Positions 16,742 through 25,900 of a DNA stretch of 64,000 bases are shown piece by piece. The notes below the pieces were generated by a model that was given only the letters and a program-made list of their open reading frames with translations, was not told the origin of the DNA and did no database searches. Location of the stretch: contig NC_015259.1 of assembly GCF_000192745.1 (NCBI RefSeq), positions 4,355,001 to 4,419,000 of the forward strand, in the 5' to 3' direction. Made by a program: the position numbers and the translations under genes. Source of the DNA: Polymorphum gilvum SL003B-26A1 (lineage in GTDB: Bacteria; Pseudomonadota; Alphaproteobacteria; Rhizobiales; Stappiaceae). The number at the start of each line of letters is the position of its first letter. Position 1 is the stretch's first letter.

Positions 16742-17575
16742 TCATCCTTTCCGGGTTGCGTTGATCTTGGAGAGCAGCGCGCCGAGGTCGGGCGGCTCGG
16801 TGACATCGAGACGACCGCTGCGATCCTTGGCCGGAAGGCCCCAGGGATTGCCGGCGCGGCAGACGAGGCGGCGGTCTTCGCCGCGCTCGGGCTCATGCCG
16901 CCAGCCGTCCCCGTCGCGCGCGAACAGGCTCATGGTGATGACCTGATCGACGATGCCGGGAAGCTCGCGGCCGGCCTTGCCGCCTTCCATCTGCGGCTGC
17001 CAGGTCGTGCGGTTGAACTCGTCGGTGACGCGTTCGAGGATGCCGACGAAGATCACGGTCTTTGCCTGCGCGTGCTGCAGGTGCTTCAGGAGGCCGATGA
17101 CCTCGCGGGCGAGCAGCCCGTAGGCGCCGCGGGTGTCGGGTTTGCCGGTCTTGTCGGAGAAGGCCTCGGGCCGGGTCTTCGCCCAGGCCATGGCCTGGCG
17201 CGTGAGATCGGTAATGCTGTCGACGAAGATGATGCGCTTGCCCGCGATCATCTGGACGAGATCGGGATAGCTTTCCCTGAGATGCTGGTAATGCGCCTCG
17301 GAGAAGAAGCCGCTCGGGTCGGCCGACGGATTGACCCCGCCGACGAGACAGCCGATGTCGAGGGCGTCGGCGAAGGTGCGTACCGGAATGCTGTCGCCGG
17401 GCCAGTCCTGAACCGACTTCATGCCCGCCTCGAGGTCGATGCAGAGCGTCTCGGCCGGCGGCAGCGATTTCAGCAAGGATGTCTTGCCGACGCCGCTCGG
17501 ACCGAAGATCGCCATGGTGGTCTTGGCGCCGGCCGCGGACAGCCGTTCGTCGGCGCTGACGATGCGCAGCGCCAT
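16742..17575 (-). CDS. Sak4-like RecA-fold recombination ATPase
   Basis: At 277 residues it has Walker A FGPSGVGKTS near the N-terminus, a Walker B-like RIIFVDSITDL and a conserved TVIFVGILE strand, the compact RecA core of phage Sak4/PF13479-type nucleotide-binding proteins. These promote single-strand annealing together with a phage SSB, which is the next gene. The ATG at 17575 shares one base with the upstream stop (TGATG). Confidence 0.83.
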   Translation of the reverse strand: MALRIVSADERLSAAGAKTTMAIFGPSGVGKTSLLKSLPPAETLCIDLEAGMKSVQDWPGDSIPVRTFADALDIGCLVGGVNPSADPSGFFSEAHYQHLRESYPDLVQMIAGKRIIFVDSITDLTRQAMAWAKTRPEAFSDKTGKPDTRGAYGLLAREVIGLLKHLQHAQAKTVIFVGILERVTDEFNRTTWQPQMEGGKAGRELPGIVDQVITMSLFARDGDGWRHEPERGEDRRLVCRAGNPWGLPAKDRSGRLDVTEPPDLGALLSKINATRKG

Positions 17576-17874
17576 CAGCGGCCTCCCGTGTTGCGCGACG
17601 CGACATCGAGCGCGCGCTCACTCCCGTGCCCGCCGGCCTGCCGGGCGAGACCATAGAGCTTGCGCAAGGCGTGCAGGCGGTCGCCGACGGCGCTGAACTC
17701 GGCTTCGACACCCAGCAAGGCGAAGGCGATATCGTCGAGCGTGGCGTCCTCGATCGGCTTGACCACCTGCTCGCGGCGGATCTCGCCGAGCACCGGAATG
17801 ACGATGGTGTCGGGCAGCGCTTCGAGCGCGTAGTGGCGCTTGCGGATCTCGGTCAGGGCAGCAGAGCTGGTCAT
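17575..17874 (-). CDS. Hypothetical phage protein
   Basis: This 99-residue protein starts MTSSAALTEIRKRHYALEALPD and contains TIVIPVLGEIRREQVVKPIEDATLDDIAFALLGVE, a beta-strand then helix arrangement, with a polar tail. I do not recognise it. Start and stop each overlap a neighbour by one to four bases, placing it firmly in the replication operon upstream of the Sak4-like ATPase. Confidence 0.6.
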   Translation of the reverse strand: MTSSAALTEIRKRHYALEALPDTIVIPVLGEIRREQVVKPIEDATLDDIAFALLGVEAEFSAVGDRLHALRKLYGLARQAGGHGSERALDVASRNTGGR

Positions 17875-18365
17875 CGGGCATCCTCGGACTTGATGGTGAG
17901 ACGGAAGGTTGGCTTGGCGGTCCGCACCGTGCGGGCGGCGGCGAAGGCCTCGCGGACGGCGGAGGGCCAGGCGGTGTACTTGCGCTCGGGGACCTTGAAG
18001 CCGATGTCGACGTAATCGGCCGGGTTCTCCCCGCTCGCACGGATGCGCTCGACGAGTGCGGCGAGCAGCGATTGGTCCCAGTCGACCTTCTTCGGGAGAT
18101 CGGCAGCGACGACGACGGCGCCGTCCTCAAAACGAACGAGGCCGGTGTCCTTGCCCTCGGCCCGGCGCACCGTCGCTGCCGCGTCGGCGTAGCGACGCGC
18201 GATCGCACCTTCGAGCCACTCCTTGAGCCGCTTGGCGGCATCCAGGGCCGAGTCGGCATCTTCCTGGAGCAGCGCCAGATGCTCCGCCGGAAGCTTTGCG
18301 ATCTCGCCGACCGGCATGGTGCGGATGTCGTCGAGGCTGGGGCGGTTGTTGCGATCAGATGCCAT
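17871..18365 (-). CDS. Hypothetical phage protein
   Basis: This is a 164-residue protein with a helical N-terminus (LPAEHLALLQEDADSALDAAKRLKEWLEGAIARRY) and a C-terminal WPSAVREAFAAARTVRTAKPTFRL segment. No family recognised; the helical part suggests an oligomeric or DNA-associated protein but this is not evidence of function. The ATG at 18365 is adjacent to the next gene's stop, and the open frame further upstream overlaps that gene. Confidence 0.6.
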   Translation of the reverse strand: MASDRNNRPSLDDIRTMPVGEIAKLPAEHLALLQEDADSALDAAKRLKEWLEGAIARRYADAAATVRRAEGKDTGLVRFEDGAVVVAADLPKKVDWDQSLLAALVERIRASGENPADYVDIGFKVPERKYTAWPSAVREAFAAARTVRTAKPTFRLTIKSEDAR

Positions 18366-18706
18366 CACGCCACCTCCGCCAGCAGAAGCGAGGACAGCGA
18401 GACCGAGGCCTGCTTCGGCTTCGGGCGGGCGATGGCGAGATAGCTGTAATCGTCCGACCGGTGGCGACGCTGCACGAGATGGATCAGTCCGCGCTCGGCC
18501 GCCCACCAGGCGCGGCGCGCGACGCGGGCGAGTTCCGCCCGCTCCCGCTCGGCAAGGCGCGTGCCCTGCGGCATGGTGTCGAGCGCGAGGAATCCACGGT
18601 GATATTCGAGGATGTCGCCGGGCGCGGCCTGGCCGACCCAACCACAGAGTCCGATCTCGGTGAGCGGGTTCCGGACCGCGGGGAATCTGGATGCAATGAC
18701 GTTCAT
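18365..18706 (-). CDS. Hypothetical phage protein
   Basis: This 113-residue protein includes ILEYHRGFLALDTM and a basic helical stretch (RLAERERAELARVARRAWWAAERGLIHLVQRR) followed by DDYSYLAIARP. I recognise no family. It is the first small gene after the sigma-like factor and shares its stop position with the start of the following gene. Confidence 0.6.
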   Translation of the reverse strand: MNVIASRFPAVRNPLTEIGLCGWVGQAAPGDILEYHRGFLALDTMPQGTRLAERERAELARVARRAWWAAERGLIHLVQRRHRSDDYSYLAIARPKPKQASVSLSSLLLAEVA

Positions 18707-18740
18707 GATGGGCTCCTACTCACGCGCTCGCCGAACCGTC

Positions 18741-19316
18741 TCACGCGGCCCGGACACCGATCGCCGTCAGGGCAAGGCGGATGTCCTTGACGCGGCGGTA
18801 GAGGCTGCTGCGGGCGCCATGGCCGCTCGCCGCAAGGCGATCGACGGTGGTCCGGGAGAGGGCTGCACAGAGAGCGCCGTCGGCGGGTTCGAGCGAGCCA
18901 AGACCGCGCTCGACATCGAGACGCTCCTCGGCGGTGGCGAACGCATCGACGGGCTGGCCGAAGAGCGCTGACAGCCCGTCGGCTTCGGCGATGAGGTCGC
19001 CGCGGGTCAGCCCGTCGCTCTCGGGAATGACCTCATCGAGCGAGATCGGCGTCGCGCCATACATCCGGCGCTCCCCCTTCACCTTGTTGGCGATGCGCGT
19101 CGCCCTGTTGGTGAGGATGGCGCCGGCAAAGGCGCCGAGCGTGCCGCGATCTGCGTCGTAGGCGGGAAGCCGGGCTATCAGATCAACGAGCAGGTCCTGG
19201 CGGACATCGTCGAGATCGGCGCGAGGAAGCCGCAGCTGGCGGACGAGGCGGCGGGCGGCGATGTCCGCCTCATGAAGAAGGATCTGAAGGTCGTCTCGGG
19301 AAATGGAAGAATGCAT
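18741..19316 (-). CDS. Phage-encoded RNA polymerase sigma-70-like factor
   Basis: The 191-residue protein has a region 2-like block (DLDDVRQDLLVDLIARLPAYDADRGTLGAF, then AGAILTNRATRI) that would bind core polymerase and the -10 element, and a C-terminal helix-turn-helix-like segment (LCAALSRTTVDRLAASGHGARSSLYRRVKDIRLAL) in place of region 4. Of two ATGs, the one at 19316 is 8 bases from a GAGG site and is chosen over 19322. It opens the minus-strand replication operon, suggesting it directs phage gene expression; the target promoters are not identified. Confidence 0.8.
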   Translation of the reverse strand: MHSSISRDDLQILLHEADIAARRLVRQLRLPRADLDDVRQDLLVDLIARLPAYDADRGTLGAFAGAILTNRATRIANKVKGERRMYGATPISLDEVIPESDGLTRGDLIAEADGLSALFGQPVDAFATAEERLDVERGLGSLEPADGALCAALSRTTVDRLAASGHGARSSLYRRVKDIRLALTAIGVRAA

Positions 19317-19445
19317 CGGCATGGCCTCAGGTCATTACTGTTGATGACCTCAAGCCTGCCGAAGCCGCCGATCCGTCAGGTGGGAGCGGGATGGGTTTGG
19401 GATGGGCGAGAATGGGAAGACGGGCCGAGACGCGGGCCAGCTGCC

Positions 19446-20381
19446 CTATGGCCGCAGATCAAACTCTCCAGCAGCCAGCCCCAGGAAATAGCGGGTCGGG
19501 CTTTGGCGGGTCCTGATCAGCGTCTTCTGATCGTCGTGAAGTGCATTTCTCAGGTCACGGATCAGGTCGCCAGCGCTGCGGCCGCTGTTCTCGGCCTCGA
19601 TTTCCTGCGGGGTCAAATGGCCTTTCCGAGTTCCCACAGCCTCGGCCAGAATCACGAGAAGCTTGAACGGCTGCTGCGGGATGTGCATCTCGATGCCATC
19701 CAGGATCACCCGCTGGCTCTGACGGAAAATGACCAGACGCGGCTCGAAAGTCGCAGCGGATTCCAGCTTCGAAAGGTCGATCGCGAAGCCCGTCGCGTTC
19801 CTGCCCAGACAACCGTCAATCGACATGACGGAGATCGCAGCTTCGACGAAGCGGGCGAGTTCGTCCGCCGCCATCGCGGGCGCGATCACTATGATGGGCG
19901 ACGACCGGGCGGCCGAACGCATCAGGCCGATCATTCCCGGTTGAAGCACTGCATCCCGCGACAGTGCGAGGAACAGCGCCCGCTGGTCCGACGTCTCCCC
20001 CAGATGCCAGACGCCTGCCGCCACCGGCGCCGGCGTGCCTCCGAACCCGGACGCCATGGCGATTTCGCGGACCAGTGCGGAGGGATGAATCCGAAAGCTC
20101 CGCAGATCGTCATCGCCGAGAACGACGTCGCTGCGCCGGTCCGTCGGGCAAACCGCGATGTATTGCCCTTTGACCTGCTGGACAGGTCGCGCGTCGAGAC
20201 CGCAATCACAGGCTGGGCACACATCCCACTCTGTTGCCGGCGCCTGCTCGACCAGGACGCCGTGATCGAGCAGCCGCTCGAAATCGCGCCCGGCATGAGA
20301 CGAAGCCTGTCGGCCCCAAAGGATTGCGGGATCGCCCGCCTCACTCAGCCGCAACAGCAGCCTGGGAAGCGTCTCGGTCAT
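19446..20381 (-). CDS. Unknown protein with zinc-finger-like cysteines and C-terminal winged-helix-like region
   Basis: This 311-residue protein has WDVCPACDCGLDARPV followed by VCPTDRR, a possible zinc site near residues 54-80, a central helical region, and a C-terminal QPFKLLVILAEAVGTRKGHLTPQEIEAE...LIRDLRNAL segment that looks like an OmpR-type winged helix. A DNA-binding regulatory role is inference. It overlaps the upstream gene by 41 bases, and that gene is cut by an IS21 element, so its native expression is probably altered. Confidence 0.65.
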   Translation of the reverse strand: MTETLPRLLLRLSEAGDPAILWGRQASSHAGRDFERLLDHGVLVEQAPATEWDVCPACDCGLDARPVQQVKGQYIAVCPTDRRSDVVLGDDDLRSFRIHPSALVREIAMASGFGGTPAPVAAGVWHLGETSDQRALFLALSRDAVLQPGMIGLMRSAARSSPIIVIAPAMAADELARFVEAAISVMSIDGCLGRNATGFAIDLSKLESAATFEPRLVIFRQSQRVILDGIEMHIPQQPFKLLVILAEAVGTRKGHLTPQEIEAENSGRSAGDLIRDLRNALHDDQKTLIRTRQSPTRYFLGLAAGEFDLRP

Positions 20382-20985
20382 TGAGCAGTCCGTTGCGGCG
20401 AAGGAGCGTCATAATGCGGCCCTCGAACTGCTGACGCTTGAACATGGCGTGTGCCGGCGGCTTCAGCTTGACGGTCACCTTCTTCGCCGACTTGCCGCCG
20501 GTCGCGAAATGAACGCGGAGGACGATGTGGTTGAGGCGCCAATCCGACCCGAGACGAGCGCCCGGCATCATCTCGCCCAACCTGGCCAGCGCATTGTCGC
20601 GGCCGTCGCGCGCGAGATAGGAGTAGAAGGTTCGCGTCTCCCCCGTCTTCGGATCGGCGCCGACGCGGTCGACCTGGACCTCGGTGATCTGGACCCGCTG
20701 GATGCCCGGATCGAAGTCATGGTTGAACGCGAAGCCGAAGCCCGCGCGCTGCACCGGGTCGAGCGTGTAGAGGTTCTGCGCGTCGTCGCCGGCGAAGAAT
20801 TCGGGTTTCCCGAGAATCTTGTCTGCGAATAACTCCGCGAGATCGGCACGGCGCGCCTTGGCCACGCCGCCGATCTTCAACAGGCCTGTCGTGGAACTGT
20901 AGGAAAGCACCGCGTGCTCGGCGGCGCGGAAGCTGATCACGCGCTTTTTGTCCTTTTTGTCAACGGCGGAGCAAAAGTCGTCCAT
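20341..20985 (-). pseudogene. Unknown gene, 5' end replaced by an IS21 end
   Basis: The remaining 205-or-so codons (from KKDKKRVISFRAAEHAVL to the stop) are intact, with a beta-rich middle (RVQITEVQVDRVGADPKTGETRTFYSYL) and a basic C-terminus (KKVTVKLKPPAHAMFKRQQFEG). The first nine residues of the open frame (MDDFCSAVD) are encoded by the terminal repeat of the IS21 element beginning at 20958, so the natural N-terminus is lost or lies elsewhere. A new ATG at 20985 is supplied by the element. No family recognised. Confidence 0.6.
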
Positions 20986-21092
20986 TGGGCGGCGTAAAAG
21001 TAGGCCACCTGACGCCGCACGCGGGGAACGTCGGGAGGGCGTAGCCCGACCAGAGTTTCCCGCGTGCGGCGTTGGCGACTTTTTGAGGGGCT

Positions 21093-21863
21093 TCAGCCTG
21101 CCCTTCGGGCGCGGCTTTGAGCGAGACGATAGCTGTCGCCGTTCATCTCGAGGATGTTGACGTGGTGGGTCAGCCGGTCGAGCAGTGCGCCGGTCAGCCG
21201 TTCCGATCCCAGCGTCTCGGTCCATTCGTCGAATGGCAGATTGCTGGTGATCAGGGTGGCACCGCGTTCGTAGCGTTGCGCGATCAGCTCGAACAGCAAT
21301 TCCGCCCCGGTCTTTGACAATGGCACGAAGCCCAGTTCGTCGATGATCAGGAGCTTGTAGGCTGCCATCTGCTTCTGGAAACGCAGCAGACGTCGCTCGT
21401 CGCGCGCCTCCATCATCTCGCTGACCAGGGCAGCGGCGGTCGTGAAGCCGACGGACAAGCCCTTCTGGCAGGCGGCCAGACCGAGACCGAGCGCCACATG
21501 GGTCTTGCCCGTGCCGCTGGGGCCAAGCGCGATGACGTTCTCGCGCCGCTCGACCCATTCGCAGCGGGCCAGCTCCAGCACCTGCATCTTGTTGAGCTTC
21601 GGGATAGCGGCGAAGTCGAAGCTGTCGAGGCTTTTGACGACCGGGAACCTCGCCGCCTTGATGCGGCGTTCGACCTTGCGGCGATCCCGTTCGATCATCT
21701 CCTGCTCAGCAAGCCGAGTGAGGTATCCGACATGGTCCACGCCCTGTGTGGCGCAGAGCCGGGCCAGCTTCTGATACTCGCGCTGGAAGGTCGGCAGCTT
21801 GAGGGTCTTGAGCGTGTGGGAGAGCAGGATCGCAGGGGGATTGTCTGACGCTTGGGTGCTCAT
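21093..21863 (-). CDS. istB: IS21 helper ATPase IstB
   Basis: This 256-residue AAA+ ATPase has Walker A ALGPSGTGKTHVAL, Walker B LLIIDELGF and sensor LITSNLPFDEW, with the N-terminal helical domain of IstB (TLKLPTFQREYQKLARLC). IstB forms the DNA-bound oligomer that selects targets and activates the IstA transposase. The ATG at 21863 overlaps the istA stop (ATGA), the usual translational coupling of the pair. It appears intact. Confidence 0.96.
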   Translation of the reverse strand: MSTQASDNPPAILLSHTLKTLKLPTFQREYQKLARLCATQGVDHVGYLTRLAEQEMIERDRRKVERRIKAARFPVVKSLDSFDFAAIPKLNKMQVLELARCEWVERRENVIALGPSGTGKTHVALGLGLAACQKGLSVGFTTAAALVSEMMEARDERRLLRFQKQMAAYKLLIIDELGFVPLSKTGAELLFELIAQRYERGATLITSNLPFDEWTETLGSERLTGALLDRLTHHVNILEMNGDSYRLAQSRARRAG

Positions 21864-23383
21864 GCGGCATCTCCCGCATGCGTCGACAGAAGCCGCATAT
21901 AGGCCTTTGCCGATGTCTTCTCGACGGTGGCTCTTGGCAGGTACGGGTAGATGGACAGGTCCAGTCTCGGCGGCCGCCGCTCCACCTGGCACAGGAGAAG
22001 ATGCTTGACGGCATCGAAGCCGATGGCCCCGATCTGGAGGGCCTGCTTCACCGCCACATGCAGATCGGCAAGCTCGAAGCTTTCCAGCAGCCGCAGCACC
22101 TGCACATACTCGCGCCGGCCATGCTTTGCCATGCGCGCTTCCATCAGGCGGCGCAGCGTGGCGAACGCCTCGGGCAGATCCCAGCCCTGAAGAGGAGCGG
22201 CCTGATCCAGCGCGTTGATCTTCTGTTCGATCAGCGGCAGGTAATGCAGCGGGTCGAACACAACGTCTTCCCGTTCCCAGCTTCGAGGATGACGAGCGAT
22301 GATCTCGCCACGGCAGCCGATCACCACCTCGTCGACATAGCCCCGGATCCATACATCCTGATGGCCGAAGGCGACCGGGACGGAGTAGTCGTTGGTCCTG
22401 TAGCGCACCAGCGCCTGGGAAGAGACCCGACCGCTGGCCTGATCGCAGGCCTCAAAAGGCGAAGCTGGCAGCGGCCGCATCGCCGCAAGATCGCGCTGCA
22501 GCCGTTCTGCGATCGTCTCGCTCTCGCCGCGCAGCCTGTCGCGCTGGCGCTTGCGGCATTGCTCTTCCAGCCAGGCGTTGAACTCATCCCACGTCGCAAA
22601 GCGCGGGATCGGCACCATGAAGTTGCGACGGGCATAGCCGACGAGGCCTTCGACGCTTCCCTTGTCATTACCCTTGCCGGGGCGGCCATAGCGATCCCGG
22701 ATCAGGTAGTGGGACAGGAAGCCGCTGAACAGCACTGTCCGCTTGCGCGTGCCATCGGCCAGGATCTTCGACACCAGGCAGCGGTCGTTGTCATAGACGA
22801 TCGATTGTGGCACCGCCCCGAAGAAGGCGAACGCATGGACGTGGCCATCAATCCAGGCCTCTGACACCGCCGCCGGATAGGCCCGCACATAGCAGGCGTC
22901 GCTGTGCGGCAGGTCGAGCACAAAGAAGTGCGCCTTCTGCTCCACGCCGCCGATGACAACCACAGCCTCGCCAAAGTCAGCCTGCGCGTGGCCCGGCGGA
23001 TGCGATAACGGCACGAACACTTCCTGCCGGCGCTGCTCCCGCTCGCGCATGTAGTCCTTGATGATCGTATAGCCGCCGGTGAACCCGCACTCAGCCCGCA
23101 ACCGGTCGAACACACGCTTGGCCGTGTGGCGCTGCTTGCGCGGTACCTTCAGGTCTTCGTCCAGCCAATGATCAATGGTCGAAACAAAGGCGTCCAGCTT
23201 CGGCCGACGCACCGGGGCCTGACGGCGATAGCCCGGAGGCGTCGAATACGACAGCATCTTGGAAACGCTGTCGCGTGAGATATTGAAATGCTTCGCTGCC
23301 TGACGTCGGCTCATCCCCTCCGAGACCGCCAGACGCACCTTCAGATATAAGTCCACGGTGTAGATCCCCTGACCCTCCTGCAC
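21860..23383 (-). CDS. istA: IS21 transposase IstA
   Basis: The 507-residue transposase has an N-terminal helix-turn-helix (SEGMSRRQAAKHFNISRDSVSKML) for end binding and an RNase H-like DDE core beginning at GHAQADFGEAVVVIGG, with the second Asp in IVYDNDRCLV and the Glu after DKGSVEGLVGYARRNF. The start is GTG at 23383. It seems complete and, with istB, likely functional. Confidence 0.95.
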   Translation of the reverse strand: MQEGQGIYTVDLYLKVRLAVSEGMSRRQAAKHFNISRDSVSKMLSYSTPPGYRRQAPVRRPKLDAFVSTIDHWLDEDLKVPRKQRHTAKRVFDRLRAECGFTGGYTIIKDYMREREQRRQEVFVPLSHPPGHAQADFGEAVVVIGGVEQKAHFFVLDLPHSDACYVRAYPAAVSEAWIDGHVHAFAFFGAVPQSIVYDNDRCLVSKILADGTRKRTVLFSGFLSHYLIRDRYGRPGKGNDKGSVEGLVGYARRNFMVPIPRFATWDEFNAWLEEQCRKRQRDRLRGESETIAERLQRDLAAMRPLPASPFEACDQASGRVSSQALVRYRTNDYSVPVAFGHQDVWIRGYVDEVVIGCRGEIIARHPRSWEREDVVFDPLHYLPLIEQKINALDQAAPLQGWDLPEAFATLRRLMEARMAKHGRREYVQVLRLLESFELADLHVAVKQALQIGAIGFDAVKHLLLCQVERRPPRLDLSIYPYLPRATVEKTSAKAYMRLLSTHAGDAA

Positions 23384-23478
23384 ATGTTGCAGAAGGAAAA
23401 TAGGTGGACGACTTTTACGCCGCCCGCGGCAGGACTATCCCGCCGCTACCGTGGCCGAATTTTGCACCGCCGCTCTCA

Positions 23479-23768
23479 TCTGCGCCCGAACCGCGCGGTT
23501 CCTTGGCGTTTCAGCCCCGCATTCGAGCGCGGAGAACGTTCGACAGGTTAGAAATGGCGGAGGGGATGGGTCTGATGTCGAACCTTCTTTTGTGGATGCC
23601 GCTCGGTTTGCAAGGAATTTCTGATCGTCTGGACATGTGATCGAGTGCGGTCTTTTGTCAGGCCTGTTCGTGCGGCTGACATGGCGCCGCTGGCCGGGAT
23701 GGTGATGCGCGGAGCGGGGCCAAATCTCCAAGAGCGAGCTCGGAGCTCGGAGAAGGTTTCTGGTTTGC
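23479..23768. other. Spacer between two IS21-family elements
   Basis: These 290 bases carry no gene I can support. Short frames exist on the minus strand but their sequences look non-coding and none has a ribosome site. It does not continue the gene truncated at 20985 nor clearly the IS3 orfA found at 26050, so it is either old flanking DNA or the residue of a further element. Confidence 0.4.
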
Positions 23769-23870
23769 TGTAGCGGGACAGGCCATTGAGACCGTAAGGC
23801 GACATCCATCTTTACGAGGTGCCGTCTTGGCCTGATCGATTTCCGGCAGGTGGTCTGCCGGGGAGTGACG

Positions 23871-25133
23871 ATGGGTCGTCTCGAGAACGAGGCGCGGACG
23901 GCAATGACAGTGTTGCTGAAGCAGGGCCATTCCCAGAGCGCGGTGGCGCGGATGCTGGGCGTGAGCGAAGGAACAGTGCGATATCATCGGCGGCGCAGCG
24001 CAGCCGGGGCCGTGGATGGGCGCACGACGCAGGTTGGCAAGGCGGCAGCGGTGGCCGAGGCGATTGCCCACTGGCGCAGTCAGCAGCCCGTGGGCCGGGT
24101 GAACCTGGCGGCGCTGCACGATTGGCTGAAGCGCGAGCATGGCTACAACGGGAGCCTGAAGTCAGTCCAGGGCTATTGGAAGCGGACGTTTCCGGCACCG
24201 GCCATCCGGGCGCGGCGGCGGGTCGAGACGCCGATGGGGGCACAGGCCCAGGTGGACTGGGCCGAGTATCCCGGCATGGTGATCGGCAGCGAGACCGTGG
24301 ATCTTGTCGCGCTGGTGGTAACGCTGTCGTGGAGCCGCAAGCGCGCCGTGGTCTGGGCGCGGTCGAAGGACATGCTCTCGTGGCAGTCCTGCCAGACCGC
24401 CTGCCTGCAGCGGCTCGGCGGCGTTCCGGCGGTGCTGCGGATCGACAACGTCAAGACGGCGCTGTCCGGGGGCGCGGGAGCGTGGGGCACGATCAACGAG
24501 ACGTATCGCCGTTTCGCCGCGCAGTTGTGCTTTCATGTCGACGCCTGTCAGCCGCGCCACCCGCAGGGGAAGGGCAAGGTCGAGCGCACGGTGCGTGACC
24601 AGCGTGAAGCGGTCGATCCGCGTGGCCAGGTGTTCGACAGCCTTGAGGATCTGCAGGTCTGGACCGATGCCCGCCTTGAGGAACGTGCCCACCATCTCCG
24701 CTGCCCCGCGACCGGCACCAGCGTCGCCGCAGCCTGGGAGCAAGAGCGTCGGCTGCTGACACCCTTGCCCGAGACGCTGCCAGAGCCTTTCGACATTGTT
24801 GTGCGCCGCCCGGTCGGGCCGGACTGCATGGTCAATTTCGAGGGGCGGCAGTATAGCGTTCCGTTTCGCTTCGTGCGGCAGGAAGTCGAGGTTCGCGGCC
24901 TCGCCGGCCGGGTGCAGATGCTCAAGGACTGCGCGGTGATCGCCGAGCATCCCCGCGGCACCGACATGCTGATCCTGCGCAACGAGGCTCATTACGAGGG
25001 CGAAGATACCGAGCGTGTCCGGGCGCCGATGCCGCTTGGCCGGATGGGGCGCCGCCTGCAGGAGATCGCGGCCGCCAAGGTCCAGCACCGTTCGCTTGAT
25101 CTCTACGCCCGCCTGGCGGAGGTCGCGCGATGA
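23871..25133 (+). CDS. istA: IS21 transposase IstA
   Basis: This 420-residue transposase has an N-terminal helix-turn-helix (HSQSAVARMLGVSEGTVRYHRR) and a DDE core: AQVDWAEYPG (first Asp), LRIDNVKTAL (second Asp) and HPQGKGKVERTVRDQRE (Glu). The C-terminal NFEGRQYSVPFRFV segment is typical of IstA. The ATG at 23871 (MGRLENEARTAM) is preferred over an in-frame upstream start. It ends four bases inside istB. It seems intact. Confidence 0.94.
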   Translation: MGRLENEARTAMTVLLKQGHSQSAVARMLGVSEGTVRYHRRRSAAGAVDGRTTQVGKAAAVAEAIAHWRSQQPVGRVNLAALHDWLKREHGYNGSLKSVQGYWKRTFPAPAIRARRRVETPMGAQAQVDWAEYPGMVIGSETVDLVALVVTLSWSRKRAVVWARSKDMLSWQSCQTACLQRLGGVPAVLRIDNVKTALSGGAGAWGTINETYRRFAAQLCFHVDACQPRHPQGKGKVERTVRDQREAVDPRGQVFDSLEDLQVWTDARLEERAHHLRCPATGTSVAAAWEQERRLLTPLPETLPEPFDIVVRRPVGPDCMVNFEGRQYSVPFRFVRQEVEVRGLAGRVQMLKDCAVIAEHPRGTDMLILRNEAHYEGEDTERVRAPMPLGRMGRRLQEIAAAKVQHRSLDLYARLAEVAR

Positions 25134-25900
25134 CCGCTCCCCGAGTAAGACTCGACATCGACACAACCCGGGAGAAGCTGGCTGCCTTGGGCCTCGGCTA
25201 TGCCACCTCTGCGCTGGAGGGTCTGTTGTCCGAGGCGGTGCGGGCCGAGATGCAGGCCCATGTCTTTCTGGACCGGTTGCTCGACGCGGAACGCTCTGGC
25301 CGCGAAGAGCGGCGCGTGCGCACAATGCTGAAGACCGCGAAGATCCCGGTCGGCGCGACGCTGGAGAACTTCGACTTCGCGTTCCAGCCGGCGATCAAGC
25401 GCTCGCGCATCGAGACGCTCGCCACCGGTGCCTGGATCCGCAACTCAGAGGTCGTGCTCATGCAGGGCCCGCCCGGGGTGGGCAAGTCGCATCTTTTGTG
25501 CGGTCTCGGCATCCGGGCGATCCAGCTCGGCTTCTCGGTCCAATACTTTCGCTTCGACGAGTTGCTGACCGCCCTGCGGGCCGACGCCCACCTGCCACCG
25601 AACCGGCTCAAGAAGCGCAAGTACATGTCGACCGCGCTGCTTCTGGTCGACGAGATGGGCTATGATCCGATGACGCGCGAAGATGCGAGCCTGTTTTTCC
25701 GGCTGATAAGTTACCGCTACGGTCGCGGCGCCATGATCATCACCACGAACAAGAGCATCCGCGACTGGACTGAACTTCTGGCGGGTGATGAGGTGCTGGC
25801 CACCGCAATCCTCGACCGGCTGCTCCATCATGCCCATGTCCTCAACATCAAGGGCCGGAGCTACCGGCTCCGCGACCTCGAGGACACCTTGAAGGCCTGA
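25130..25900 (+). CDS. istB: IS21 helper ATPase IstB
   Basis: This 256-residue AAA+ protein has Walker A MQGPPGVGKSHLLC, Walker B LLLVDEMGYDP and sensor MIITTNKSIRDW. The N-terminal helical region (LAALGLGYATSALEGLLSEA) differs from that of the first IstB, which fits a separate IS21 subgroup. The ATG overlaps the istA stop in an ATGA arrangement. Confidence 0.95.
   Translation: MTAPRVRLDIDTTREKLAALGLGYATSALEGLLSEAVRAEMQAHVFLDRLLDAERSGREERRVRTMLKTAKIPVGATLENFDFAFQPAIKRSRIETLATGAWIRNSEVVLMQGPPGVGKSHLLCGLGIRAIQLGFSVQYFRFDELLTALRADAHLPPNRLKKRKYMSTALLLVDEMGYDPMTREDASLFFRLISYRYGRGAMIITTNKSIRDWTELLAGDEVLATAILDRLLHHAHVLNIKGRSYRLRDLEDTLKA

Larger units (their letters stand above)
20958..23478 (-). 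mobile_element. IS21-family insertion sequence 1
   Basis: The element carries istA and istB on the minus strand. Both ends have two tandem terminal repeats, as is usual in IS21: the left outer end TGTCAACGGCGGAGCAAAAG and inner GGGCGGCGTAAAAGT (from 20987) match, in inverted orientation, an outer copy ending at 23478 and an inner copy ending at 23425. Length is about 2.5 kb, normal for the family. No target duplication is visible, so the flanks may have been rearranged after insertion. Confidence 0.85.

Noticed and set aside
23435-23809. Open frames on the minus strand between the two IS21 elements
   Set aside because: They run through the IS terminal repeats, lack ribosome sites and resemble no protein I know.
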